This document shows positions 34,680 to 42,970 of a DNA stretch of 64,000 bases, piece by piece. The translations under genes and the position numbers were made by a program. The stretch covers positions 1,178,001-1,242,000 of the forward strand of contig NZ_JBITLV010000001.1 of the NCBI RefSeq assembly GCF_044465595.1, in the 5' to 3' direction. The notes under the pieces are model-generated. The model was not told the origin of the DNA. It made no database searches and saw only the letters and a program-made list of their open reading frames with translations. Positions within the stretch are counted from its first letter, which is position 1. Every line of letters begins with the position of its first letter. Source of the stretch: Spongisporangium articulatum (lineage in GTDB: Bacteria > Actinomycetota > Actinomycetes > Actinomycetales > Kineosporiaceae).

Positions 34680-34833
34680 GGCACGAGGGTAGGGCGCGCA
34701 GTGCGGGGCCCGCCTCATCCCTGGGGCTGATCACCGGTTCCGCTCCGGGGTCGATGTGGGCCTCCGGCCGCCTGCCTAGGTTCGTGACCGGTCGCAGATG
34801 CGGCCGAAAAGCCTCTCTGCGAAGGAGTTCACG

Positions 34834-35550
34834 ATGAGCATCACCCAGGCCGGGGCCCACCCCGGCGACCTCGCCCCGTCGACCCAGGCTCCCGCCGTCC
34901 GGTACGACGCCGGCCGCGCCAGCACCTGGTTCGGGCTCGCCTTCCCGGCGGCCCAGTTCACCGTCATGCTCGCCATGGCGATCTTCGTGCTACCTCACGG
35001 CGGCGCGCCCACCGACCCGGCGCTCGAGCGCGGTCTGAGCATTCTCGACGCCGAAACCACCTACCGGATGGGCAACTACGTGTTCATGCTGGCCGGGGTC
35101 CTGCTGCTCGGCTTCCTCGGCGCGGTCGCGCAACGGCTGCGAGCCGTCGACGCCTCGGGCGTGCTGGCCACGGTCGGCGTCGCGGCCGGCACGCTGATCG
35201 CCCTGATCTGGCCGATGGCCGGGATGCTGCACGACGTCGCGCTCAGCACCGCCGCCCACGGCACGGACGTGCGGATCCTCACCGGGTGGGACGACGTCGC
35301 GCCGTACTCGCTCGCGTTCTCGGCCCTGCCCCGCCTCTTCCTGATCGGCGCGCTCGTGCTCGGGCTGCGGGCCGCCGGTACGTCGACCTGGCTGCCGCGG
35401 GTCGGGGTCGTGATCGGGGTGCTGTCCCTGGCCGGCAACGCCACCACGCTCAGCGGCGCCATGTTCCCGCTGCTGGCCCTGAGCACGCTGGCGTTCGACC
35501 TGTGGTTGGCGTCGGTGGCCTGGCACTGGCTGCGGCACCCGTTGCGGTGA
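34834..35550 (+). CDS. DUF4386-like integral membrane protein
   Basis: 238 residues from ATG 34834, AAGGAG upstream; the frame opens earlier without a better site. Six hydrophobic segments (AQFTVMLAMAIFVL, YVFMLAGVLLLGFLGAVAQ, VGVAAGTLIALIWPMAGM, LPRLFLIGALVLGLRAAG, VGVVIGVLSLAGNATTL, PLLALSTLAFDLWLASVAW). Arrangement resembles DUF4386. No enzyme motif. Divergent from the broken kinase gene. Confidence 0.7.
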   Translation: MSITQAGAHPGDLAPSTQAPAVRYDAGRASTWFGLAFPAAQFTVMLAMAIFVLPHGGAPTDPALERGLSILDAETTYRMGNYVFMLAGVLLLGFLGAVAQRLRAVDASGVLATVGVAAGTLIALIWPMAGMLHDVALSTAAHGTDVRILTGWDDVAPYSLAFSALPRLFLIGALVLGLRAAGTSTWLPRVGVVIGVLSLAGNATTLSGAMFPLLALSTLAFDLWLASVAWHWLRHPLR

Positions 35551-35560
35551 TGGCCCCCGG

Positions 35561-35598
35561 GACGCCGAGTGTGACGCTCATGCGTCACATTCGGCGTC
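35561..35598. terminator. Strong hairpin with 17-bp stem after the DUF4386-like gene
   Basis: Arms 35561-35577 and 35582-35598 pair at 16 of 17 positions around the tetraloop TCAT. A further partial inverted copy (GTCACACTCGGCG, 35614-35626) follows before the cupin start. Acts most likely as a terminator; the three copies of GCCGA-TGTGAC suggest a repeat unit. Confidence 0.75.
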
Positions 35599-35646
35599 CT
35601 GTTCGGCCTGGAGGTCACACTCGGCGCGTCTGGTAGGAATAGCGAC

Positions 35647-36198
35647 ATGGGGGACTATGAATCGACGACCGAACCGACCTACACGACACCTGACGGCACC
35701 AGCTGGACCGTCACCCGGCGGGCCACCGATCTCGCGAACGAGAGCTTCGAGATCGAGATGCACGTACCCCCGCACGCGGTCTCGACGCCGCCGCACGTGC
35801 ACCCGCGCCAGACGGACGAGTTCAACGTCGTCAGCGGCCGCGTCGAGGTTCTGCTCGACGGAGCCTGGCGCGTCCTCGGCCCGGGTGACGAGTTGGTGGT
35901 ACCGCCTAACCACGTGCACACCTATCGCAACGAGTTCGACGAGCCGGCCGTCCTGCGCAACGTGCACAACCCGACCGACAGCTTCCAGGAGTACCTCGAC
36001 CGGCTCGGCCTGCTGGTGAGCAGCGGCCGGATCACGTCGATGACCGGCCTGAAGGCCAAGGTGTACATGTCGGTGCTGTTCCGTCAGCACCAGGACTCGA
36101 TGGTCCTGGCCAGCCCGGTGCTGCGGGTGCTGAGCGTGGTCCTGGCGCTGGGAGCCAGGTTGTCCGGCGTGAAGGTGCCGCGCCCGCCGTCCGGCTAG
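35647..36198 (+). CDS. Cupin-domain protein
   Basis: 183 residues from ATG 35647. One cupin beta barrel at about 25-110, with metal ligands in the first motif PPHVHPRQTDEFNVVSG and second motif NHVHTYRNEFDEP. The C-terminal 50 residues include a hydrophobic helix (VLASPVLRVLSVVLALGARLSG). No enzyme type can be named. Its TAG and the TAG of the convergent next gene share the palindrome CTAG (36195-36198). Confidence 0.85.
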   Translation: MGDYESTTEPTYTTPDGTSWTVTRRATDLANESFEIEMHVPPHAVSTPPHVHPRQTDEFNVVSGRVEVLLDGAWRVLGPGDELVVPPNHVHTYRNEFDEPAVLRNVHNPTDSFQEYLDRLGLLVSSGRITSMTGLKAKVYMSVLFRQHQDSMVLASPVLRVLSVVLALGARLSGVKVPRPPSG

Positions 36199-36506
36199 AG
36201 CCCGCCGTGGTAGGGGAGGGCGAGCATGACGGCTGCGAACGATCCGGCCAGAGTGACCCCGGCGGTGCCGATCACGAGATAGGCGCCCCGGGTCTGCGCC
36301 CGGTACAGGTACCGCCCGGAGATGAGGGCCACGACCGCGGGCGCCGAGACGAGACAGCAGGCGATGAACCGGCCCAGCGGGTTCAGGTCGCCCCCCGCGA
36401 TCGCCCACGAGAGACCCATCAGCACGACGACTGAGCCGAGGTACGCGGCCACGGCGACGACCGCCAGCACGACCAGGGCCGACAACGCGCGCTGAACCGC
36501 CTCCAC
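36195..36506 (-). CDS. Small three-helix membrane protein
   Basis: 103 residues from ATG 36506. Three or four hydrophobic segments (LSALVVLAVVAVAAYLGSVVV, FIACCLVSAPAVVALISG, AYLVIGTAGVTLAGSFAAVM). No recognised family. Stop codon overlaps that of the cupin gene by two bases. Confidence 0.65.
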   Translation of the reverse strand: MEAVQRALSALVVLAVVAVAAYLGSVVVLMGLSWAIAGGDLNPLGRFIACCLVSAPAVVALISGRYLYRAQTRGAYLVIGTAGVTLAGSFAAVMLALPYHGGL

Positions 36507-36567
36507 GCCAACAACCCTGGCAGGCCGCGTGCCGAGCGGGGCTCGAAAGTCGACGGCTTACGTCGAT

Positions 36568-36647
36568 CGGGCGCACCGCCGTTTCCAGGTGCGCCCGTTT
36601 TGGTCGCCATGAGCGCCGACGGCGTCCCTGTGACAACCAAAACGGGC
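36568..36647. terminator. Compound terminator region
   Basis: Perfect 10-bp stem (36568-36577 with 36588-36597) followed by TTTT for plus-strand transcripts. A second inverted repeat of 12 bp (36593-36604 with 36636-36647) uses the same T-rich segment and places ACCAAAACGGGC on the other side. It lies in the 210-nt gap between the small membrane protein start and the ilvA stop (both minus), so it should terminate ilvA-side or antisense transcripts. Confidence 0.6.
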
Positions 36648-36716
36648 ACAGTTGCGCGCGGTTCGACCCAGGTGTCTCCTTGCTGCCCGGGCGTTCCCGT
36701 CGACGTCGCATGGAGG

Positions 36717-37979
36717 TCAGAGCAGGAAGTGGAACATCGGGCTGTCGGGCGGGATGCGCTCGATCTTCGGCGGGGCCAGGCGCATCCGCTCCATCAGGGC
36801 CGGGAAGTCCTCCGGGCGGCCCAGTTCGACGCCGACCAGCGCGGGCCCGGTCTCGCGGTTGTTGCGCTTCGTGTACTCGAACAGGGTGATGTCGTCGTCC
36901 GGGCCGAGCACGTCGTCGAGGAAACGCCGCAGTGCGCCCGGCTCCTGCGGGAACTCGACCAGGAAGTAGTGCTTGCGCCCCTGGTGCACGAGGGCCCGTT
37001 CGACCACCTCGGCGTAGCGGCTGACGTCGTTGTTGCCGCCGGACAGGATGACCACCACGGTCTTCCCGGCCAGGCCGTCGAGCTGCGGCAGGGCTGAGGC
37101 GGCCAGCGCCCCGGCGGGTTCCGCGACGATGCCGTCGGCCTGGTACAGGTCGAGCATCTCCACGCACACCTGCCCTTCGGGCACCGCCACCAGCTCGGCC
37201 GCGTGGTCCTGCACGATCGGGAAGGTGACGTCCCCCGTGCGGCGCACCGCCGCGCCGTCCACGAAGCCCTCGAGCGTGGGCAGGTCGACGGGCTGCCCGG
37301 CGGCGAGCGCGGCGGCCATGCTCGCCGCGCCGGCCGGTTCGACGCCGATCACCCGCACCTGGGGCCGGCGTTCGGCGAGCCAGGTCAGGCAGCCGGCCAG
37401 CAGGCCGCCGCCGCCCACGGGCACCACGAGGACGTCGGGCGCCCGGCCGAGCTGCGCGCACACCTCGAGCGCGACGGTGCCCTGACCGGCCACGGTGCGC
37501 GGGTCGTCGAACGCGGGCACCAGGACGGCGCCCCTCACCTCGGCGTCCCGGCGGGCGGCTTCCGCCGCCTCGTCGTAGGTGTCGCCGAGCACGACCGTCT
37601 CGACGGTGTCGCCACCGAGCGCCGCGACGCGCTGCCGCTTCTGCCGAGGGGTCGTGCGCGGCAGGTAGATGCGCGCGTGCACGTCGAGCCGGGCGGCCGC
37701 CCACGCCACCCCCTGCGCGTGGTTGCCGGCGCTCGCGCAGACCACCCCGTCGGCCAGCCGCTCGGAGGGCAACGTGCCGATCAGGTTGTACGCCCCGCGC
37801 AGCTTGTACGAGCGCACCGGCTGCAGGTCCTCGCGCTTGAGGAGCACCCGGGCGCCCGTCGCGGCCGACAGCCGCTCGTTGGGCTCGAGCGGGGTGGGCG
37901 TGGTCACGGCCGCGAGGCGTCCGGCGGCGGCCTCGACGTCGGCCGCGCTCACCTGGTCGGTCGGAGCGTGCTGGGTCAC
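36717..37979 (-). CDS. ilvA: Threonine ammonia-lyase
   Basis: 420 residues from GTG 37979. PLP type-II fold with the Schiff-base lysine in RSYKLRGAYN (Lys59), SAGNHAQGVAWAA and the phosphate loop VPVGGGGLLAG. The C-terminal 80 residues form one ACT-like regulatory domain (KHYFLVEFPQEPGALRRFLDDVL), the short actinobacterial form. It deaminates threonine to 2-oxobutanoate for isoleucine synthesis in the cytoplasm. No ilv neighbours. Single gene. Confidence 0.93.
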   Translation of the reverse strand: MTQHAPTDQVSAADVEAAAGRLAAVTTPTPLEPNERLSAATGARVLLKREDLQPVRSYKLRGAYNLIGTLPSERLADGVVCASAGNHAQGVAWAAARLDVHARIYLPRTTPRQKRQRVAALGGDTVETVVLGDTYDEAAEAARRDAEVRGAVLVPAFDDPRTVAGQGTVALEVCAQLGRAPDVLVVPVGGGGLLAGCLTWLAERRPQVRVIGVEPAGAASMAAALAAGQPVDLPTLEGFVDGAAVRRTGDVTFPIVQDHAAELVAVPEGQVCVEMLDLYQADGIVAEPAGALAASALPQLDGLAGKTVVVILSGGNNDVSRYAEVVERALVHQGRKHYFLVEFPQEPGALRRFLDDVLGPDDDITLFEYTKRNNRETGPALVGVELGRPEDFPALMERMRLAPPKIERIPPDSPMFHFLL

Positions 37980-38044
37980 GTCTACGAGCGTGGCACACGC
38001 TCAGGCATCGTCCGCACCGGCACACGACGACTCAGCCGTCGAGT

Positions 38045-38086
38045 AATGCCCAGAAAACGACAGAGAAGTGTCGATTTCTGAGCATT
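38045..38086. repeat. Imperfect hairpin upstream of ilvA
   Basis: Arms 38045-38062 and 38069-38086 pair at 16 of 18 positions with a six-base loop. Located between the 3' end of the broken small gene (38094) and the ilvA start. Probably a terminator for the former; no T-tract. Confidence 0.6.
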
Positions 38087-38093
38087 CTCCGAT

Positions 38094-38421
38094 TCATCGG
38101 CTGGCGTCGGCGTCACCCATGCGGTGCGGGAGGCCGCGAATGTCGGACCAGTACTCGAAGCGCACATCCTCGTCGACGCGGACCGGGACGGGTTCGCCGT
38201 ACAGCCGGTCGCCCCCTTCTTCTTGGGCCCGGAGATCCAGTAGTCCTCGCGGTCGCCACGTCGTAGTGGTTGGCCTTGAAGCCGGGGTAGCGGAGTCGAC
38301 GGAACACCTGGTCGCGGTAGAAGACGGTGACGTACGTCTTCGAGAACCGCACGCGCCCTGTCCACGCCTCGCCGGTCAGTGCTCCGGTCTTGCGCTCGAT
38401 GTACATGACGCGGGTCTTCAT
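38094..38421 (-). pseudogene. Small actinobacterial protein gene with two frameshifts
   Basis: From ATG 38421 the protein reads MKTRVMYIERKTGALTGEA..VFYRDQVFRRLRYPGFKANHYDV, then continues in a second frame with DYWISGPKKKG and in a third with DRLYGEPVPVRVDEDVRFE and YWSDIRGLPHRMGDA up to TGA 38094. Joined, these give about 108 residues of one continuous, familiar-looking small protein. Each break lacks one base, at a GC/G run (about 38250 and 38209). Either a decayed gene or two sequencing undercalls. Confidence 0.75.
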
Positions 38422-38848
38422 GCGAATCCGCCTGGTCGACAAGTGGCCTGTGCGGCAACCGATTTGAGTACCCTCGCTGTCAGCTGATCCACGGGACGGG
38501 GAGACTTCTTGGGCGTGCACCTGAACTTCCAGCAGTGGTTCTGGCTCGCTTTCACCTGGAACGTAATCGTCTGGAGCGGACTGGCGGCCGACGGGGCTGG
38601 ATCGCGTGGGTCAAGGTGCCTGGCAGTGACGGCGCTCCGTCTGGACTCTCGCAGGAACGCCCTCGCCCATCGACTGGCCGACTTGGGCTGGCCCGTCGTG
38701 AAGGACACGTCGAGTTGATCCAGCCGAGGTGAGCCATCGGCCGGTGTAGTCGGTGCCGCGATCGCCGGGCCACCGTGGCCGTCGGCGTCCGGACGCCATC
38801 GGGTGAGGTCGTGGTCGTCGGGCGCCTCCGGATCCACCCGATCCGGGC
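38422..38848. other. No confident gene
   Basis: 427 bases between the broken small gene and the acetyltransferase gene. Short frames on both strands look coding in patches (for example FHLERNRLERTGG and WIAWVKVPGSDGAP in different frames around 38545-38630), consistent with decayed gene remnants, but nothing can be named. No repeat or hairpin stands out. Confidence 0.5.
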
Positions 38849-39436
38849 TCACACGTGCGGGCGGCGCAGCCACCACGTGGGCGGACCGCCGGGGACGACG
38901 ACCGCGCGGCTCTCGCGGAAGCCGCGCCGCTCGTAGAAGGCCTTGTTGGGCTCGGTCGACGTCTCCAGCCAGCAGTCCCAGCCGTCGGCGGCGGCCGCCT
39001 CGAAACCGGGCTGCATGACGGCGGTCGCCAGGCCCTGGCCGTGGAGGTCGGGGTGCGTCGCGAGCACCCCGAGGTACCAGTACGGGGGTGATGGAGCGAC
39101 CGATTCGATGGCGTGCTCGTAGGCCTCGATCCGTGCCCAGGCGAGGTCGCCGACCTCGGCCGCGAACGCCGTCCAGTCGGTGTCGTGCCCGTCGTCCGGC
39201 GCGACGCCGGACAGCCGGTCCCACAGCGCGACGGCCGCGCCGTCGTCCACGAGCCAGGCGGTGCCGCGGTGGATCCGGGGCAGGAGCAGCGCGCGGGCGA
39301 ACGACCGCCGGGCGGCGAGGTTCTCGGGACCGAGCATGAACGACCAGGCCGGGTCCGCCGCGAAAGCTGCCGCCACGGTGGTGACCACGGCGTCCACGTC
39401 GTCCAACGTGGCCAGTCTCGTCACCGGTGCCGACAT
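38849..39436 (-). CDS. GNAT-family N-acetyltransferase
   Basis: 195 residues from ATG 39436. GNAT fold: VTRLATLDDVDAVVTTVAAAFAADPAW at the start, the acetyl-CoA loop LGVLATHPDLHGQGLATAVM around residue 130, and LETSTEPNKAFYERRGFRES at the end. Substrate unknown. Divergent from a second acetyltransferase 54 nt away, to which it is not closely similar. Confidence 0.9.
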   Translation of the reverse strand: MSAPVTRLATLDDVDAVVTTVAAAFAADPAWSFMLGPENLAARRSFARALLLPRIHRGTAWLVDDGAAVALWDRLSGVAPDDGHDTDWTAFAAEVGDLAWARIEAYEHAIESVAPSPPYWYLGVLATHPDLHGQGLATAVMQPGFEAAAADGWDCWLETSTEPNKAFYERRGFRESRAVVVPGGPPTWWLRRPHV

Positions 39437-39490
39437 GGGTCGAGGATAGGGGCCCACGTGATCGTTGGCCGTCGCACGATCGGAGAGTCC

Positions 39491-40000
39491 ATGGCGCCCC
39501 TGGTTCGTCTCGTCCCGGCCACCGTCGAGCTGCTCGAGGCGCTCGCCGACGACCCGTCACGGTTCGAGGCCCTGATCGGGTCGCCGGTCCCGGACGGCTG
39601 GCCCGAGTTCCCCGAGGCCATCCCGTTCACCCTCGAGCAGCTGGCGGACGCGGCCGAGGCCGACCGGCCCTGGACCATGCACTTCTTCCTGGACGACGGG
39701 ACCGGCCGGCTCGTCGGGTCGGGCGGCTTCGCGAGCCCGCCGGTGGAGCGGACGGTCGAGATCGGGTACGAGGTGGCGCCCGGGTTCCGCGGTCTGGGGT
39801 ACGGCAGTGCCGCCGCGCGGGCCCTGGTCGCGCAGGCCGTGGCCAGCGGGGCGGTCGACGCGGTGACCGCCCACACGCTGCCCGGGCCGAACCCGTCGAC
39901 GTACGTCCTGGTGGCGCTGGGCTTTTCGCACGTCGGGGAGGCGGAGGATCCCGAGCAGGGGACCGTCTGGGAGTGGCGACTGAACCCGCGCCGTGCGTAG
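39491..40000 (+). CDS. GNAT-family N-acetyltransferase (RimJ/RimL-like)
   Basis: 169 residues from ATG 39491, GGAG upstream (GTG 39458 possible). Acetyl-CoA site EIGYEVAPGFRGLGYGSAAARALVAQA around residue 95 and the late TLPGPNPSTYVLVALGFSHVGE, the pattern of RimJ/RimL-type enzymes acting on protein N-termini or amines. Substrate unknown. Ends nine bases from a convergent gene. Confidence 0.9.
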   Translation: MAPLVRLVPATVELLEALADDPSRFEALIGSPVPDGWPEFPEAIPFTLEQLADAAEADRPWTMHFFLDDGTGRLVGSGGFASPPVERTVEIGYEVAPGFRGLGYGSAAARALVAQAVASGAVDAVTAHTLPGPNPSTYVLVALGFSHVGEAEDPEQGTVWEWRLNPRRA

Positions 40001-40008
40001 GCCGGCCT

Positions 40009-40479
40009 TCAGAAGGCGGACTTCCAGGTCGGCGGCACCTGAACCCGGCAGCCGCTGGCCCCGGACATCGAGAACAGCTTCTTGTGCATCCTGATCTGGT
40101 CGGGCCCGCGTAGAGATCCGGTGGCCAGGATCTTGATCTTCCTCTCGGGAGTGATCACCTGGACGACGGTGGCGTGGACCCCGCGGCTGATGTCGAGCCC
40201 TTCCAGCTTGAACGTGCACGACGGGTCCAGCTCCACCGTGTAGTTGCGCAACCAGTTCCTGATCTCGACCCGCCGCTGCAGGAATGTCGCTTCGACGGTC
40301 CAGCCTCTCCACACGCCGTACGCCACCAGAGGCGCCATGACCGAACCGGCGATGCAGTAGTAGGTGCCGGCGAAGAACAGCCACGGCCAGAGGGCGCAGA
40401 CGAAGATGCCGAAGCCGCCCGGCGACCCGAACGCCAGGAACACGGCCAACGTCCGACTCGGGCGCACGGTCCAGTCCAT
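40009..40479 (-). CDS. Membrane protein with PH-like C-terminal domain
   Basis: 156 residues from ATG 40479, GGAGGGG upstream. Two membrane helices (residues about 10-50) followed by a beta-rich cytoplasmic region starting FLQRRVEIRNWLRNYTVELDPS, which resembles bacterial PH-like domains of unknown role. No catalytic motif. Confidence 0.65.
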   Translation of the reverse strand: MDWTVRPSRTLAVFLAFGSPGGFGIFVCALWPWLFFAGTYYCIAGSVMAPLVAYGVWRGWTVEATFLQRRVEIRNWLRNYTVELDPSCTFKLEGLDISRGVHATVVQVITPERKIKILATGSLRGPDQIRMHKKLFSMSGASGCRVQVPPTWKSAF

Positions 40480-40550
40480 CGCCCCTCCCGCCGGTTCGCT
40501 CGACACGTCGACTGTCGATCGGTCAGTCCGGGCGCGGAGCTTGAGTCTCC

Positions 40551-40955
40551 TCAGGGAAGATCGGTGAGGGCGACGTTGCGGTGGTCTGGTTCGGGCAGCA
40601 CGGTGAACCGGCGGGCGGCGATGGTCGGGCGGTCCTCCAGCAGAGCCCGGCAGACCCGGTGCATGCCGTCCATCACGCAGCCGTCGGGCCGCAGGATGAT
40701 CGGATAGCCGGTGTCCACGTCGCGGATCAGCCGGGCGTGCCCCACCACCCAGCGGACGGTCGGATCCGGCTCGGACCAGTAGTTCGTGTCGACCTCGGTC
40801 AGCGCGTCCACCGGGACGTCGTGCACGGGCAGGTTGAGGCTGAGCTCGATGAGGCGTGCGACGTCCCAGGCGTCGTAGCCCTTGCCCTCGGCAGTCGGCC
40901 AGAAGTGGAACTGCGTGCGCATGTCCCGGATCGTGCCACCTTCAGGGGCGATCAT
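40551..40955 (-). CDS. ParB/Srx-fold-like protein of unknown role
   Basis: 134 residues from ATG 40955 (ATG 40922 possible). Segments LPVHDVPVDALTEVDTNYW and YPIILRPDGCVMDGMHRVCRALLEDRPTIAARRF match the layout of ParB/sulfiredoxin-like domains (a PxxxxxDGxHRxxA core) seen in small stand-alone proteins. There is no HTH. Divergent from the META lipoprotein with a 28-nt gap. Confidence 0.7.
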   Translation of the reverse strand: MIAPEGGTIRDMRTQFHFWPTAEGKGYDAWDVARLIELSLNLPVHDVPVDALTEVDTNYWSEPDPTVRWVVGHARLIRDVDTGYPIILRPDGCVMDGMHRVCRALLEDRPTIAARRFTVLPEPDHRNVALTDLP

Positions 40956-40983
40956 GGGGGTCCGTCGGACAAGGGGGAACCGG

Positions 40984-41511
40984 ATGGTGGGGCTGCTGCG
41001 TCCCAGCGACATGCGTGGCTCGAGGCTCCTGCTCGGAGCTCTTCTCCTGACCTGCGTGACCGCCTGTTCCGAGGCGTCGACGCCACAGGCCGCCACGCCC
41101 CGTCCGACCAGTGCATCGACGAGTCCGTCAGCCGTGCCGACGGGCGACCCGGTGGCCGGGATCGTCGGCACGTGGCGACCGCTGGGGATCACCGGATGGG
41201 CCAAGCCGCCGACGGCCGACGACATGGGCTTCGCCGAGGCCGTGATCTCGTTCCGGGCCGACGGAACCTGGCTCGGAAGCGACGGCTGCAACGGTCTCGG
41301 CGGCAAGTACAGGCTCGAGAGCACCGGGACCTTCTCCATGCCGGGTCCCGTGAGCAGCACCCTGATCGGCTGCGTCAACGTCCCGAACCTGGACGTCCTC
41401 CTGAAGGCGACTCACGTGGTCGTAGTGGGCAAGGCCTTGGTGTTCCAGGCCGCCGACGGAGCCGTGCTCGGGGTCTACGCCAGGACGTCTCGGCCTAAGC
41501 CAACGCGCTGA
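40984..41511 (+). CDS. META-domain lipoprotein
   Basis: 175 residues from ATG 40984 (AGGGGG upstream); ATG 41011 would give a more typical signal peptide. Lipobox LTCVTAC. After a Thr/Ser/Pro-rich linker, a META (HslJ-like) domain: IVGTWRPLGITG..VISFRADGTWLGSDGCNGLGGKYRLES with paired cysteines (DGCNG and LIGCVN). Exported and lipid-anchored; HslJ relatives affect stress or drug tolerance. Confidence 0.8.
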   Translation: MVGLLRPSDMRGSRLLLGALLLTCVTACSEASTPQAATPRPTSASTSPSAVPTGDPVAGIVGTWRPLGITGWAKPPTADDMGFAEAVISFRADGTWLGSDGCNGLGGKYRLESTGTFSMPGPVSSTLIGCVNVPNLDVLLKATHVVVVGKALVFQAADGAVLGVYARTSRPKPTR

Positions 41512-41543
41512 GGACTGCACTCAGATTCCTACTGATTCCTGCG

Positions 41544-41801
41544 TCAGTCTCGGGAGAGCTGCCGGGCGCTCAGCTTCCGGCGCATCCGTGGTCCGTCATC
41601 GCGCATCCGTGACCGGGGCTCCGGCTTGGGCTGCCGGCGATCCCAGCGCACGACCAGGCCGACGAGGACGACGATGGTCGCGCCTGTCAGGACCGTGCTG
41701 AGGATTCCTAGGTTGAGAAGCCAGTCGACGAGGGCGAAGGCGGCAGCGCCGGGGATCAGGCACAACGCAATGACCCACCGCGGAAAGTCGTCGGACCCCA
41801 T
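41544..41801 (-). CDS. Small membrane protein, paralog 1
   Basis: 85 residues from ATG 41801. FPRWVIALCLIPGAAAFALVDWLLNLGI and VLTGATIVVLVGLVVRW form two helices, then a basic tail (DGPRMRRKLSARQL). A second copy with strong similarity lies at 42662-42970. No family recognised. Confidence 0.65.
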   Translation of the reverse strand: MGSDDFPRWVIALCLIPGAAAFALVDWLLNLGILSTVLTGATIVVLVGLVVRWDRRQPKPEPRSRMRDDGPRMRRKLSARQLSRD

Positions 41802-41906
41802 CCATGCATCATGGCTGCTGCCGCTACACATGACCGGCCCAAAAGGGAACTCGCCCCTACTGCATGATGATCCGTCAAGGGACGCTGCTTGCGGGACGGG
41901 GATGAC

Positions 41907-42536
41907 ATGAGGCGTTGGCTGGCTGCTGGTGCGCTGTGCGCGCTGAGCCTATTGATCGTTGCCGTAGCGGTTGCGCGACCCACGGCCCTCGAAAGGCCCT
42001 CCATCGCTGCCTCGGCCGCTGTGTCGCCTTCCCCGCAGGCCGGTTGCCAGGAGCTGCCCGTGCCGCCGCCCGTGGCGATGTCTACCGCGATGATCAACAA
42101 CGTACCGGACCTCAGCAAGGCGACGATCAAGAGCGAGGCGGCGGACGGAACGCACCTGAAGGTGATTCCCATGGATCGGCTTTCCGATTCGCAACGAGCC
42201 GAGCGCACCAAGGTGATCCAGCGGGCCAGCAAATGGTCCGGCGGCCGATCCCCCATCGGCGCTGTGTCATTGGTGAAGGCCACCATCGACCACTACGGGC
42301 AAATGAGGGACGTAAATTCCGACGTCGGTCCCGTGAAGCTCTTCGTCAAGAACAAGGTGATCTGGGCGGTGCAGGTTGGCCCGATGGAAGCTGTAGTTCC
42401 CCTAACTCGTCCGGGGCGGTATGCCTCAGCTTCCACGCCGCCTAGCTGTTATCGGTACATGGCCGCGTCGCTGTCTTTCCTGTATCAAGAGAATCTACGA
42501 CTGTTTCGGACTGAATCGCTCACGCATCCGGGATAG
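41907..42536 (+). CDS. Secreted or membrane-anchored protein of unknown function
   Basis: 209 residues from ATG 41907 (RBS-like GGGACGGGG upstream; ATG 41889 less likely). Hydrophobic N-terminus (WLAAGALCALSLLIVAVAVA) as uncleaved signal anchor, Ala/Pro/Ser linker, then a globular region with three cysteines in all. Codon use is less GC-biased than typical for this genome. Sits between the two paralogous small membrane genes. No family recognised. Confidence 0.65.
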   Translation: MRRWLAAGALCALSLLIVAVAVARPTALERPSIAASAAVSPSPQAGCQELPVPPPVAMSTAMINNVPDLSKATIKSEAADGTHLKVIPMDRLSDSQRAERTKVIQRASKWSGGRSPIGAVSLVKATIDHYGQMRDVNSDVGPVKLFVKNKVIWAVQVGPMEAVVPLTRPGRYASASTPPSCYRYMAASLSFLYQENLRLFRTESLTHPG

Positions 42537-42574
42537 CAGGGCCAACTGCCCGGCTTGGAAGGTGGCGCCCCGAC

Positions 42575-42600
42575 GGATCGGACCCTGAACCCGCGGATTA
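42575..42600. repeat. tRNA-Lys 3'-half remnant, candidate attachment site
   Basis: Matches 25 of 26 bases of the tRNA-Lys(TTT) gene at 45966-45991, in the same orientation, covering the anticodon loop to the T arm. Weaker similarity continues towards the acceptor end (down to about 42561). It is what an integrated element would leave at its far end. Confidence 0.65.
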
Positions 42601-42661
42601 GCGGGCGGTGTCTTTCAGCTCTACTGATCAAGCCTTGCCGATGGCGTCCGGCCTGGTCAGG

Positions 42662-42970
42662 TCATCCGAGCAGGTCCGGGCGTTGGTGGTCCGTTGTCGC
42701 TGATTCATGGGTCATTCCTGGGACAGGCTGCCTTGTGTTCAGCTTCCGTCGCATCCTTGGTCCGTCGCCGCGTAACGGTGGGCGGGGCTCCGGCGTTGGC
42801 TGTCGGCGGTCCCAGCGCACGGTTAGGCCGACGAGGATGACGATGGCCGCGACCGTGAGGACGGCACTGATGATCCCCAGGTTGAGAAGCCACTCGACTA
42901 GGGCAGAGGCGACCGCACCGGGGATCAGGCACAACGCAATTAGCCAGCGCGGAAAGCCGTCGGACTTCAT
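42662..42970 (-). CDS. Small membrane protein, paralog 2
   Basis: 102 residues from ATG 42970. Aligns along its first 85 residues with the protein at 41544-41801 (FPRWLIALCLIPGAVASALV, EWLLNLGIISAVLTVAAIVI, LVGLTVRWDRRQP) and differs by an extra C-terminal tail. The DNA also aligns clearly, so it is a recent-looking duplication. It lies just inside the candidate island boundary. Confidence 0.6.
   Translation of the reverse strand: MKSDGFPRWLIALCLIPGAVASALVEWLLNLGIISAVLTVAAIVILVGLTVRWDRRQPTPEPRPPLRGDGPRMRRKLNTRQPVPGMTHESATTDHQRPDLLG

Noticed and set aside
34679..34718. ATG 34718 as start of the broken kinase
   Set aside because: The 13 added residues are Arg/Pro-rich and not membrane-leading; GTG 34679 fits the family start better.
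38509..38718. Small plus-strand gene between the broken gene and the acetyltransferase
   Set aside because: Starts at TTG without ribosome site and loses plausible composition after about 25 residues; better seen as debris.
42537..42661. Complete second tRNA-Lys gene
   Set aside because: Only the 3' half is recognisable; no 5' acceptor, D arm or anticodon loop continues to the right of 42600.
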